The translations under genes were made by a program, and so were the position numbers. The notes under the pieces were generated by a model. That model was not told where the DNA came from, did not search any database, and worked only from the letters and a program-made list of their open reading frames with translations. A stretch of DNA of 64,000 nt from Pseudobutyrivibrio ruminis HUN009 (GTDB lineage: Bacteria; Bacillota; Clostridia; Lachnospirales; Lachnospiraceae), in the NCBI RefSeq assembly GCF_000703005.1, contig NZ_JNLH01000001.1:1205501-1269500 (forward strand), given 5' to 3'. Of this stretch, positions 17,385 to 25,007 are shown one piece after another (position 1 is the stretch's first letter; each line of letters begins with the position of its first letter).

Positions 17385-17894
17385 ATGAAACGTGAAATCA
17401 TTGACGCTAGCCAGTTAGAGTTAACTGAGCAGGTTGTAGAAATTAAGCGTGTAACAAAGGTTGTTAAGGGTGGACGTAACATGCGTTTCACAGCTCTTGT
17501 TGTAGTAGGCGATAAGAACGGACACGTTGGCGCTGGACTTGGCAAGGCAGCTGAAATTCCAGAAGCTATCCGCAAGGGTAAGGAAGATGCTATGAAGAAG
17601 CTTATCACAGTTAAGCTTGATGACAACCATAGTATTACACACGACATTCAGGGTAAGCACACAGGCGCTTCTGTACTTCTTAAGAAGGCACCAGAAGGTA
17701 CTGGTATCATCGCTGGTGGTCCAGCACGTGCCGTATGTGAGCTTGCAGGTATCGGAAATATCCGTACAAAGTCACTTGGATCATCAAATAAGCAGAACGT
17801 TGTTCTTGCTACAATCGAAGGACTTAAGTCTCTTAAGTCACCTGAGGAAGTAGCAAAGGCTCGTGGCAAGAAAGTTGAAGACATTCTTGCTTAA
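17385..17894 (+). CDS. rpsE: 30S ribosomal protein S5
   Basis: Decoding-fidelity and mRNA-entry protein. An S5 double-stranded RNA-binding domain (RVTKVVKGGRNMRFTALV) is followed by the C-terminal GIGNIRTKSLGSSN motif. The length is 169 residues. TAGGAGGAG precedes the start. Confidence 0.97.
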   Translation: MKREIIDASQLELTEQVVEIKRVTKVVKGGRNMRFTALVVVGDKNGHVGAGLGKAAEIPEAIRKGKEDAMKKLITVKLDDNHSITHDIQGKHTGASVLLKKAPEGTGIIAGGPARAVCELAGIGNIRTKSLGSSNKQNVVLATIEGLKSLKSPEEVAKARGKKVEDILA

Positions 17895-17907
17895 GGAGGA
17901 AAGGTAA

Positions 17908-18093
17908 ATGGCAGAGAAGAAGTTAAGAGTAACACTCGTAAAGTCTACAATCGGTGCTGTTCCAAAGAACAAGAAGACTGTAGAAGCACTTGGCCTTAGA
18001 AAGGTCAACAAGACTGTTGAGCTTCCTGACAACGACAGCGTTCGAGGAATGCTTAGAATGGTCAATCACTTAGTAAAAGTTGAAGAAATTTAA
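17908..18093 (+). CDS. rpmD: 50S ribosomal protein L30
   Basis: Small 23S rRNA-binding protein of 61 residues. The LRVTLVKSTIGAVPKNKKTV core and LGLRKVNKTVELPD segment are typical of the bacterial short form. AAGGAGGAAAG lies before the ATG. Confidence 0.96.
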   Translation: MAEKKLRVTLVKSTIGAVPKNKKTVEALGLRKVNKTVELPDNDSVRGMLRMVNHLVKVEEI

Positions 18094-18110
18094 TAGAAGG
18101 AGGTGCCATA

Positions 18111-18554
18111 ATGGATTTATCTAACTTACAGCCAGCAGAAGGCTCAAAGCATAGTGATAATTTCAGAAGAGGCCGTGGTCACGGTTCAGGTAATGGCAAG
18201 ACTGCTGGTAAGGGTCATAAGGGACAGAAGGCTCGTTCAGGCGGAAGCATTAGACTTGGATTCGAAGGTGGACAGATGCCTTTATACAGACGTCTTCCTA
18301 AGCGTGGTTTCAAGAATAGAAATACAAAGGAAATCGTTGGTATCAATGTTTCTTATTTAGAGAGATTTGATAATGGTGCTACTGTAACAGTTGATACACT
18401 CGTTGAGAGTGGTATCATCAAGAACCCTCGCGATGGCGTTAAGATTCTTGGCGGTGGTGAGCTTACAAAGAAGCTCAACGTACAGGCAAACGCTTTTAGT
18501 GCTAGCGCAAAGGAGAAGATTGAAGCCTTAGGCGGAACTGCAGAGGTGATCTAA
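18111..18554 (+). CDS. rplO: 50S ribosomal protein L15
   Basis: Late-assembling 23S rRNA-binding protein. The Gly-rich N terminus (GRGHGSGNGKTAGKGHKGQK) and 147-residue length are characteristic. Its stop shares one base with the secY start, coupling ribosome and translocon synthesis. Confidence 0.97.
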   Translation: MDLSNLQPAEGSKHSDNFRRGRGHGSGNGKTAGKGHKGQKARSGGSIRLGFEGGQMPLYRRLPKRGFKNRNTKEIVGINVSYLERFDNGATVTVDTLVESGIIKNPRDGVKILGGGELTKKLNVQANAFSASAKEKIEALGGTAEVI

Positions 18555-19870
18555 TGTTTCAGACACTACGCGATGCTTTTAAAATTAAAGATTTAAGAAG
18601 ACGAATTGGTTTTACATTTTTAATGCTTATTGTTGTTAGGCTTGGAAGCTTGCTTCCAGTGCCTGGCATCAATGGCAATGCCTTTAGCAGTCTCTTCGCG
18701 GATAGTGATAGTGCATTGAACTTTTTTGATTCAATCACTGGTGGTTCATTCTCATCAATGTCAGTTTTCGCATTGAACATCACTCCATACATTACATCTT
18801 CTATCATTATGCAGTTGCTTACAATTGCATTTCCTAAGTTAGAAGAGATGCAGCGTGATGGTGAACAGGGTAGAAAGAAGATGACACAGATTACTCGTTA
18901 TCTTACAATCGCCTTAGCACTTGGTGAGTCTATCGCAATGGCAGTTGGTTTTGGAAGAAGTGGTTATTTAGTAACGTATTCAGTTCCATTCCTCAACTAT
19001 GTACTTGTTGTTGTAGCACTTACAGCTGGATCTGCAGTACTTATGTGGATTGGTGAGAGAATTACAGAAAAGGGTATTGGTAATGGTATTTCTATAGTTC
19101 TTACTATTAATATCATTAGCCGTATCCCTTCTGATTTAACAAAGCTCTATGAGCAATTTATGGCTGGAAAAACGATTCCAAAGGCAGTATTAGCTGCAGT
19201 TATTATAGCTGCAATAATTATTGCTCTTGTTGTATTCGTTGTTATACTCCAGAGCGCAGAGAGACGTATTCCAGTTCAATATTCAAATAAGATTCAGGGA
19301 AGAAGACAGGTTGGTGGCAATTCATCAATCATCCCTATGAGAGTTAACACTGCTGGTGTTATCCCTGTCATCTTCGCTCAGTCATTACTTCAGACACCTG
19401 TTATGATTGTTCAGTTATTGAACAAGCAGCCAAGTGGTGTTTGGGGAAAGATTTTAAGTGGAATGAGTCAGTCTAATTGGTTCAATCCTTCAAATTGGAT
19501 TTATACAATTGGAGCACTTGTTTACGTATTACTTATTATTGGTTTTGCATATTTCTATACAGAGATTACATTCAATCCTTTGGAAATTGCAGAGAACCTT
19601 AAGCGTTCAGGTGGATTTATTCCAGGTATACGACCAGGAAAACCTACTTCAGATTATTTAACAGCAATCTTAAAGCATGTTATTTTTATTGGAGCAATTG
19701 GTCTTTCAATCGTAGCATTACTTCCTATCGTCTTTAACGGTTTGGTTGGCGCTAGTGTTTCATTTGGTGGTACATCAATCATCATTATTGTTGGTGTTAT
19801 CGTAGAAACATTAAAGCAGGTTGAATCACAGATGATGGTTCGTAATTATAAAGGATTTTTAAATGACTAA
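18554..19870 (+). CDS. secY: Preprotein translocase subunit SecY
   Basis: Channel subunit of the SecYEG translocon in the cytoplasmic membrane. Ten membrane helices fit the 438 residues. The ITEKGIGNGIS segment and PLEIAENLKRSGGFIPGIRPG, the cytoplasmic loop that meets SecA and the ribosome, are conserved. It is coupled to rplO by a one-base overlap and followed by a hairpin that may lower transcription into adk. Confidence 0.97.
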   Translation: MFQTLRDAFKIKDLRRRIGFTFLMLIVVRLGSLLPVPGINGNAFSSLFADSDSALNFFDSITGGSFSSMSVFALNITPYITSSIIMQLLTIAFPKLEEMQRDGEQGRKKMTQITRYLTIALALGESIAMAVGFGRSGYLVTYSVPFLNYVLVVVALTAGSAVLMWIGERITEKGIGNGISIVLTINIISRIPSDLTKLYEQFMAGKTIPKAVLAAVIIAAIIIALVVFVVILQSAERRIPVQYSNKIQGRRQVGGNSSIIPMRVNTAGVIPVIFAQSLLQTPVMIVQLLNKQPSGVWGKILSGMSQSNWFNPSNWIYTIGALVYVLLIIGFAYFYTEITFNPLEIAENLKRSGGFIPGIRPGKPTSDYLTAILKHVIFIGAIGLSIVALLPIVFNGLVGASVSFGGTSIIIIVGVIVETLKQVESQMMVRNYKGFLND

Positions 19871-19881
19871 TTGTCATTTTG

Positions 19882-19929
19882 ACACTGAGGGAGATACGTG
19901 ATTTTCGCGTATCTCTTAAGGTGTTTTTT
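19882..19929 (+). terminator. Terminator or partial attenuator between secY and adk
   Basis: GAGATACG (19891-19898) pairs with CGTATCTC (19908-19915). An outer helix ACACT (19882-19886) pairs with GGTGT (19920-19924) across a small internal loop, and a T-run ends at 19929. adk and map lack an obvious separate promoter in the remaining 42 bp, so read-through is likely. Confidence 0.65.
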
Positions 19930-19971
19930 ATAGAATTTTTTACAAAACATCTAAGCAGGAGGGTTTGTTGA

Positions 19972-20616
19972 ATGAAGATTATTATGTTAGGTGCACCTGG
20001 TGCAGGCAAAGGAACACAGGCAAAGCAGATTGCTGCTAAGTATTCAATTCCTCACATTTCTACAGGTGATATATTCCGTGCCAACATTAAAAATGGTACT
20101 GAACTTGGAAAAAAGGCAAAGGAATACATGGATCAGGGTTTGCTTGTTCCAGATGAACTTACTTGTGATCTTGTAATGGACCGCATTGCACAGGATGATG
20201 CTAAGAACGGATTTGTATTAGACGGATTCCCAAGAACTATTCCTCAGGCAGAAGCACTTGATGCTGCACTTACTAAGATTGGACAGTCAATGGATTATGC
20301 TATCGATGTAGATGTTCCAGATGAGAATATTATCAATAGAATGTCAGGTCGTAGAGCATGTTTAAACTGTGGTGCTACATATCATATCGTTTCTATTCCA
20401 CCTAAGAAGGAGGGCGTATGCGATACATGCGGTAGCCAGTTAGTATTAAGAGATGATGATAAGCCAGAGACAGTAAAGAAGAGACTTGATGTTTATCATG
20501 ATCAGACACAGCCACTTATTGAGTACTATAAGGGTAAGGACATTTTGAAGTCTGTTGATGGGACTCAGCCTATGGAAAAGGTTTTTGAGGATATCACTGC
20601 TATTTTAGGAGCTTAA
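19972..20616 (+). CDS. adk: Adenylate kinase
   Basis: Interconverts ATP plus AMP with two ADP in the cytoplasm. The P-loop GAPGAGKGTQ is at residue 7. The AMP-binding DGFPRT motif follows, then a LID domain carrying four zinc-type Cys (CLNCG and CDTCG), typical of Gram-positive enzymes. Length 214. AGGAGGG precedes the ATG. Its location between secY and map is the standard Firmicutes order. Confidence 0.97.
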   Translation: MKIIMLGAPGAGKGTQAKQIAAKYSIPHISTGDIFRANIKNGTELGKKAKEYMDQGLLVPDELTCDLVMDRIAQDDAKNGFVLDGFPRTIPQAEALDAALTKIGQSMDYAIDVDVPDENIINRMSGRRACLNCGATYHIVSIPPKKEGVCDTCGSQLVLRDDDKPETVKKRLDVYHDQTQPLIEYYKGKDILKSVDGTQPMEKVFEDITAILGA

Positions 20617-20617
20617 G

Positions 20618-21418
20618 ATGTCAGAAGTTATAACTATTAAAACTGATGAAGAAATTCAATTGATGCGTGAAGCTGGTAAGATATTAGCGCAGGTTCATGA
20701 AACTTTAGCTAAAGAAATTCACGAAGGAATGTCTACATTAGATGTAGATCGACTTGGTGAAGAGGTAATCAGAAGCTATGGATGTGAGCCAAACTTCAAA
20801 GGACTTTATGGATATCCAGCAAGTGTGTGTGTATCTGTAAATGATGAAGTTGTTCACGGTATTCCTACTGATGATCATATCCTTGTAAATGGAGATATTG
20901 TTAGTTTGGATACTGGAGTGCTTTACAAAGGTTATCATAGCGATGCAGCTCGTACAGTTGGTGTTGGAGAAATCAGTGAAGAAGCAAGACTTCTTATTGA
21001 AAGAACACGTCAGTCTTTCTTTCAAGGTATGAAATTTGCTACTGCTGGTAATCATCTATATGATATATCAGGTGCAATTGGTGATTATGCAGAGAGTTTT
21101 GGTTACGGAGTAGTTAGGGACTTAGTTGGACATGGTATTGGTACTTCGCTTCATGAAGCGCCAGAGATTCCAAACTTCAGACGTAGATTTAGAAGAGGTC
21201 CCAAACTAATCAAAGGTATGACACTTGCTGTAGAACCAATGATTAATGCAGGTAGCTGTGATGTAGCTTGGATGGATGATGAATGGACTGTTGTTACAAT
21301 GGACGAGTCATTATCTGCTCACTACGAAAATACAATTGTTATTACTGATGGTGCTCCAGAAATCTTAACACTTACACCTACAGAACTTGCAAATCCGGAG
21401 GGAAATAAATGGATTTAA
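20618..21418 (+). CDS. map: Type I methionine aminopeptidase
   Basis: Removes the initiator Met from nascent proteins. The pita-bread metal ligands are recognisable: Asp in SLDTGVLYKGYHSDAARTV, His in GHGIGTSLHE, and the final Glu in EPMINAG and YENTIVI. Length 266. It starts one base after the adk stop region, and its 3-prime end overlaps the KOW gene by 10 bp. Confidence 0.96.
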   Translation: MSEVITIKTDEEIQLMREAGKILAQVHETLAKEIHEGMSTLDVDRLGEEVIRSYGCEPNFKGLYGYPASVCVSVNDEVVHGIPTDDHILVNGDIVSLDTGVLYKGYHSDAARTVGVGEISEEARLLIERTRQSFFQGMKFATAGNHLYDISGAIGDYAESFGYGVVRDLVGHGIGTSLHEAPEIPNFRRRFRRGPKLIKGMTLAVEPMINAGSCDVAWMDDEWTVVTMDESLSAHYENTIVITDGAPEILTLTPTELANPEGNKWI

Positions 21419-21675
21419 TGCTTGCAACATCAAAGGCTGGACATGACAAGAAACAGGTATACTTGGTCCTCAAAGATGATGATGAGTATTGTTATCTTGT
21501 AAATGGAACAACTAAATTGGTTGCCAAGCCTAAAAAGAAAAAGAAAATTCATTTACAGCTAATAAAAAATATTCCGTCTGATGTTTTAGAGGAAGTAAAG
21601 GATATTAAAACATTAGATGATGTATCAATAAAAAGAATTCTTAAAGTTTATAATAGGAGGAACAAAGATGTCTAA
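21409..21675 (+). CDS. Small KOW-domain RNA-binding protein (L14e-like)
   Basis: An 88-residue basic protein between map and infA. A beta-rich N terminus (GHDKKQVYLVLKDDDEYCYL) resembles the KOW proteins related to eukaryotic and archaeal L14e that are often found here in Clostridia. A Lys-rich KPKKKKKIHL turn follows. The ATG at 21409 has GGAGGG about 6 nt upstream; a second ATG at 21418 is less well spaced. It overlaps both map and infA, implying coupled translation. Function in ribosome biogenesis or translation is an inference from position. Confidence 0.7.
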   Translation: MDLMLATSKAGHDKKQVYLVLKDDDEYCYLVNGTTKLVAKPKKKKKIHLQLIKNIPSDVLEEVKDIKTLDDVSIKRILKVYNRRNKDV

Positions 21676-21886
21676 GGCAGATGTTATTGAAGTTGAGGGA
21701 GTTGTAGTAGAAAAGCTTCCTAATGCTATGTTTAAGGTAGAGCTTGAAAATGGTCACCAGATTCTTGCTCATATCAGTGGTAAGTTGAGACAGAATTACA
21801 TCCGTATCTTACCTGGAGATAAGGTTACAATTGAAATGAGTCCATATGATCTTTCTAAGGGAAGAATTATTTGGAGAGATAAATAA
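21668..21886 (+). CDS. infA: Translation initiation factor IF-1
   Basis: S1-like OB-fold factor that occupies the 30S A site during initiation. The sequence is canonical at 72 residues (EVEGVVVEKLPNAMFKVELE, ending SKGRIIWRDK). TAGGAGGAA lies before the ATG inside the overlapping KOW gene. Confidence 0.97.
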   Translation: MSKADVIEVEGVVVEKLPNAMFKVELENGHQILAHISGKLRQNYIRILPGDKVTIEMSPYDLSKGRIIWRDK

Positions 21887-21903
21887 AAATAATTAAAAAT
21901 TTG

Positions 21904-21932
21904 TTGACATACATTAAAACGCCCGGTATACT
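21904..21932 (+). promoter_or_regulatory. Strong internal promoter for rpmJ-rpsM-rpsK-rpsD
   Basis: A perfect TTGACA (21904-21909) is 17 bp from TATACT (21927-21932). The start would be near 21939, giving a leader of about 74 nt to rpmJ. The -10 lies inside the loop of a terminator-like hairpin. Confidence 0.75.
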
Positions 21933-21949
21933 ATTAAACGGACGTTTTT
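21916..21949 (+). terminator. Terminator-like hairpin after infA enclosing a promoter -10
   Basis: AAAACG (21916-21921) pairs with CGTTTT (21943-21948) and CCG (21923-21925) with CGG (21939-21941), with one C-A mismatch and a 13-nt loop. It ends in five T. Transcripts from the nested promoter start within it and cannot form it. Confidence 0.5.
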
Positions 21950-22012
21950 AAGATGTTCAAATATAGATTGACCACAACCTTTGAATAAAAGGGCATGGAA
22001 AGGAGGAAAATC

Positions 22013-22126
22013 GTGAAAGTAAGATCTTCTGTAAAGCCTATGTGCGAGAAGTGCAAGGTCATCAAAAGAAAGGGTAGCATTCGTATTATCTGCGAGAACC
22101 CAAAGCATAAGCAGCGTCAGGGTTAA
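22013..22126 (+). CDS. rpmJ: 50S ribosomal protein L36 (zinc-binding type)
   Basis: A 37-residue protein beginning at a GTG with AAGGAGGAAAA just upstream. The zinc ribbon is complete: Cys11, Cys14, Cys27 and His32. It lies between infA and rpsM as in most Firmicutes. It is the first gene behind the promoter at 21904-21932. Confidence 0.95.
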   Translation: MKVRSSVKPMCEKCKVIKRKGSIRIICENPKHKQRQG

Positions 22127-22149
22127 TTCCTGTTTGTTTATGTAGCATT

Positions 22150-22203
22150 TTATTATGTGCGGCTGCAGTCTAAAGAGTATCTAATTTAGGCTGTTCATAA
22201 TAA
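22150..22203 (+). promoter_or_regulatory. Stem-loop in the rpmJ-rpsM spacer, candidate alpha-operon leader
   Basis: TTATTATG (22150-22157) pairs perfectly with CATAATAA (22196-22203), and AGTCTAAA (22167-22174) with TTTAGGCT (22185-22192, one U-G), separated by an asymmetric internal loop. The rest of the 204-nt spacer holds a weaker GGCCT/AGGCC hairpin and no promoter. In E. coli S4 controls the alpha operon from the rpsM leader; rpsD is in this operon, so similar control is possible but unproven. Confidence 0.45.
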
Positions 22204-22330
22204 ATAGGCCTATCATACCGAGGCCAATTTGTTCCAGATATGGGTGTACACACATTTCAGGCCGAGCAATCGGAGCTGTATTACTTATATCGCTTATTAA
22301 TAGTAGAAATTTATGGAGGTGTAAACACAC

Positions 22331-22699
22331 ATGGCTCGTATTGCAGGTGTAGATTTACCAAGAGACAAGAGAATTGAAATTGGTTTAACTTACATTTACG
22401 GAATCGGTAGAGTAAGCTCAAACAAGATTCTTGAAGCAGCTGGTGTAGATCCTAACACACGTGTTAAGGATTTAACTGACGAAGAAGTTAAGAAGATTAG
22501 CACAGTTATCGACGAAACTATGACTGTAGAAGGTGATCTTAGAAGAGAAGTTGCTCTTGATATTAAGAGACTTCAGGAAATCGGATGCTATAGAGGTATC
22601 CGTCATAGAAAGGGTCTTCCTGTTCGTGGACAGAAGACTAAGACAAACGCTCGTACTCGCAAGGGTCCAAAGCGTACAGTAGCAAATAAGAAGAAGTAA
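22331..22699 (+). CDS. rpsM: 30S ribosomal protein S13
   Basis: 30S head protein forming bridges with L5 and L31. GIGRVSSNKILEAAGVDPNT and the basic RGIRHRKGLPVRGQKTKTNA tail are canonical; 122 residues. TGGAGGTG precedes the start. A 204-nt non-coding spacer separates it from rpmJ. Confidence 0.97.
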   Translation: MARIAGVDLPRDKRIEIGLTYIYGIGRVSSNKILEAAGVDPNTRVKDLTDEEVKKISTVIDETMTVEGDLRREVALDIKRLQEIGCYRGIRHRKGLPVRGQKTKTNARTRKGPKRTVANKKK

Positions 22700-22734
22700 T
22701 TATATTCATAGAAAGAAAGTAGGTTAGTTTAATT

Positions 22735-23127
22735 ATGGCTAAAGTTGCAAAGAAGACAACAAAAAAGCGTGTAAAGAAAAACGTTGAACACGGACAGGTA
22801 CATGTTCAGGCATCTTTCAATAATACTATCGTTACTATTACAGATGCTCAGGGTAACGCTCTTTCATGGGCAAGTGCTGGTGGTCTAGGATTTAGAGGTT
22901 CAAGGAAATCTACTCCTTATGCTGCACAGATGGCAGCAGAGACAGCAGTTAAGGCTGCATTAGTTCACGGTTTAAAGAGTGTAGATGTATTCGTAAAGGG
23001 ACCAGGTTCAGGACGTGAAGCTGCAATCAGAGCGATCGATGCAAACGGCGTACAGGTTCTTACAATCAAGGATGTTACTCCAGTTCCACATAACGGATGT
23101 CGTCCACCAAAGCGTAGAAGAGTCTAA
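22735..23127 (+). CDS. rpsK: 30S ribosomal protein S11
   Basis: Platform protein near the mRNA exit and E site. The VQASFNNTIVTITDAQGNAL core and the C-terminal PHNGCRPPKRRRV are conserved; 130 residues. The ribosome binding site (GAAAGTAGG) is weaker than those of its neighbours. Confidence 0.97.
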   Translation: MAKVAKKTTKKRVKKNVEHGQVHVQASFNNTIVTITDAQGNALSWASAGGLGFRGSRKSTPYAAQMAAETAVKAALVHGLKSVDVFVKGPGSGREAAIRAIDANGVQVLTIKDVTPVPHNGCRPPKRRRV

Positions 23128-23143
23128 TTAGGAGGGAAATCTA

Positions 23144-23737
23144 ATGGCAGTTAATAAGACACCAGTTCTTAAAAGATGTAGATCTCTTGATTTAGATCCT
23201 ACATTTTTAGGATATGATAAAAAGTCACGTAGACAGAAGAATAGAGGAAGAGGCAAGAAGTCTGAGTACGCTCTTCAGCTTCAGGAGAAGCAGAAGGCTA
23301 AGTTCATTTATGGCGTACTTGAGAAGCCTTTCCGTAATTATTATGAGAAGGCTGACCGTCAGAAGGGTATGACAGGTGAAAACCTTATGACAATGCTTGA
23401 GAGCCGTCTTGATAACGTAGTATTCCGTATGGGATTCGCTCGTACAAGAAAAGAAGCTCGTCAGGTTGTTGATCACAAGATGTTCCTTGTAAACGGCAAG
23501 CCAGTAAATGTTCCTTCATATCTTGTAAAGGCAGGCGACGTTATCGAAGTTCGCGAGAAGTCAAAGAGCCTTCAGAGATTCAAGGATATCGCAGAGGTTA
23601 CAGCTGGTAGAACAACTCCAGAGTGGGTTGATGTTGATGCTGAGAACCTTAAGGGTACAGTTAAAGAGCTTCCTAATAGAGAGCAGATTGATGTACCAGT
23701 AGACGAGATGCTTATCGTCGAGTTATATTCAAAATAA
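23144..23737 (+). CDS. rpsD: 30S ribosomal protein S4 (zinc-free form)
   Basis: 16S rRNA assembly and fidelity protein. The Cys-rich N-terminal zinc site of classical S4 is replaced by VLKRCRSLDLDPTFLGYD, the form seen in Lachnospiraceae relatives. An S4 RNA-binding domain (LESRLDNVVFRMGFARTR) follows. Length 197. Two hairpins separate it from rpoA. Confidence 0.96.
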   Translation: MAVNKTPVLKRCRSLDLDPTFLGYDKKSRRQKNRGRGKKSEYALQLQEKQKAKFIYGVLEKPFRNYYEKADRQKGMTGENLMTMLESRLDNVVFRMGFARTRKEARQVVDHKMFLVNGKPVNVPSYLVKAGDVIEVREKSKSLQRFKDIAEVTAGRTTPEWVDVDAENLKGTVKELPNREQIDVPVDEMLIVELYSK

Positions 23738-23763
23738 TAATTATTAGTAAATGTTTACAAAAA

Positions 23764-23793
23764 GCACTTATACAAGCTTGCTTGTATAAGTGC
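23764..23793 (+). terminator. Long hairpin after rpsD, weak terminator
   Basis: A perfect 13-bp stem (23764-23776 with 23781-23793) closes a CTTG tetraloop. The following sequence (GATTTGTTAC) is only moderately T-rich, so it may protect the mRNA 3-prime end rather than terminate fully. Confidence 0.55.
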
Positions 23794-23834
23794 GATTTGT
23801 TACAATTTTACTATGTGGCAATAAGTAATCTGAT

Positions 23835-23861
23835 GGAATATTTATTAAATATTCCTTTTTT
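23835..23861 (+). terminator. Second hairpin with T-run before rpoA
   Basis: GGAATATTT (23835-23843) pairs with AAATATTCC (23847-23855) over a 3-nt loop, followed by six T. A weak promoter match (TTGTTA at 23797-23802, AATAAG at 23820-23825) lies just before it. Confidence 0.6.
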
Positions 23862-23911
23862 AGAGTCTAGTACATTAAGTTTCATAATTTATGAAATAAG
23901 GAGGCAATGTA

Positions 23912-24871
23912 GTGTTAAATTTTGAAAACCCAAATATTGAAATCGTAGAGATTTCTGAGGACAAAAAATACGGCAGATTCGTTGTTGAACCCCTTGAGAG
24001 AGGATATGGTATAACACTTGGTAATTCACTTCGTAGAATTATGCTTTCGTCTCTGCCAGGAGCTGCAGTTAGCCAGATAAAGATTGAAGGCGTTCTTCAT
24101 GAGTTCAGTGCCATTCCAGGTGTAAAAGAGGATGTTACTGAAATCGTAATGAACATCAAGGAGCTTGCTATTAGAAATAATAGCTCTTCAGATGAGCCAA
24201 AGACAGCATATATTGAGTTCGAGGGAGAGGGAGTTGTTACAGCTGCTGATATCCAGGTTGACTCTGATATCGAGATTATCAATCCTGATCTTGTTATTGC
24301 ACATCTTAATGGTGGTAATGATTGCAAGCTTTACATGGAGCTTACAATTACAAAGAATCGTGGATACATCTCTGCAGATAAGAACAAAACTCCAGATACT
24401 CCAATCGGTAAGATTGCAGTTGACTCAATTTACACACCAGTTGAGCGTGTAAATATGACAGTTGAGGACACTCGTGTAGGCCAGGTTACAGATTATGACA
24501 AGCTTACACTTGATGTATATACAAATGGCACAATGGGTCCAGATGAAGCCGTTTCTATGGCTGCAAAGGTACTCAGCGAGCACTTAAATTTATTTGTTAA
24601 CCTTTCAGATGCTGCTCAGGATCTTAGCGTTATCGCTGACAAGCCTGATGATACAACAGGTAAGACTCTTGAAATGAGCATTGATGAGCTTGAGCTTTCA
24701 GTTCGTTCATACAACTGCTTAAAGAGAGCTGGTATCAACACAGTAGCAGAGCTTTGCGACAAGTCACCAGATGACATGATGAAGGTTCGTAACCTTGGTC
24801 GCAAGTCTATGGAAGAAGTAGAGCAGAAGCTTAGCGAGCTTGGTCTTTCACTTAGAATGGTAGAAGACTAG
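23912..24871 (+). CDS. rpoA: DNA-directed RNA polymerase subunit alpha
   Basis: Dimerises to nucleate RNA polymerase assembly and contacts UP elements and activators. The N-terminal domain (PLERGYGITLGNSLRRIMLS) and C-terminal helix-hairpin-helix domain (LKRAGINTVAELCDKS) are both complete in 319 residues. The GTG start at 23912 has AGGAGG 7 nt upstream. Two hairpins lie between it and rpsD, so its level may be set separately from S4. Confidence 0.97.
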   Translation: MLNFENPNIEIVEISEDKKYGRFVVEPLERGYGITLGNSLRRIMLSSLPGAAVSQIKIEGVLHEFSAIPGVKEDVTEIVMNIKELAIRNNSSSDEPKTAYIEFEGEGVVTAADIQVDSDIEIINPDLVIAHLNGGNDCKLYMELTITKNRGYISADKNKTPDTPIGKIAVDSIYTPVERVNMTVEDTRVGQVTDYDKLTLDVYTNGTMGPDEAVSMAAKVLSEHLNLFVNLSDAAQDLSVIADKPDDTTGKTLEMSIDELELSVRSYNCLKRAGINTVAELCDKSPDDMMKVRNLGRKSMEEVEQKLSELGLSLRMVED

Positions 24872-24901
24872 TTCGAAAGCATATAGTAACAGGAAATAAT
24901 A

Positions 24902-24986
24902 CGTGACGGATAAGACCGATGAGCACTGTCGCGCATGCCTTTCCATTAATCAAGTTACGGGATAAGACCGATGAGCACCTGTAACG
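24902..24986 (+). promoter_or_regulatory. Tandem hairpins with identical 16-nt loops upstream of rplQ, candidate RNA regulatory element
   Basis: Copy 1 pairs 24902-24909 with 24926-24933; copy 2 pairs 24954-24961 with 24978-24985. Both enclose the same 16-nt loop ATAAGACCGATGAGCA (24910-24925 and 24962-24977). The stems differ in sequence yet both keep 8 pairs. Copies are 20 nt apart, and the second ends 9 nt before the rplQ AAGGAG site. There is no U-tract. A conserved loop on divergent paired stems, twice, argues for a protein-binding RNA; L17 or the rpoA product are the obvious candidates, by position only. Confidence 0.65.
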
Positions 24987-25007
24987 CCAGTTATAAGGAG
25001 AAAAGAA

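Noticed and set aside
24910..24977. Hammerhead ribozyme reading of the repeated loop before rplQ
   Set aside because: CCGATGAG only loosely resembles the CUGAUGA core, the GAAA partner segment is missing, and three-helix geometry cannot be drawn.
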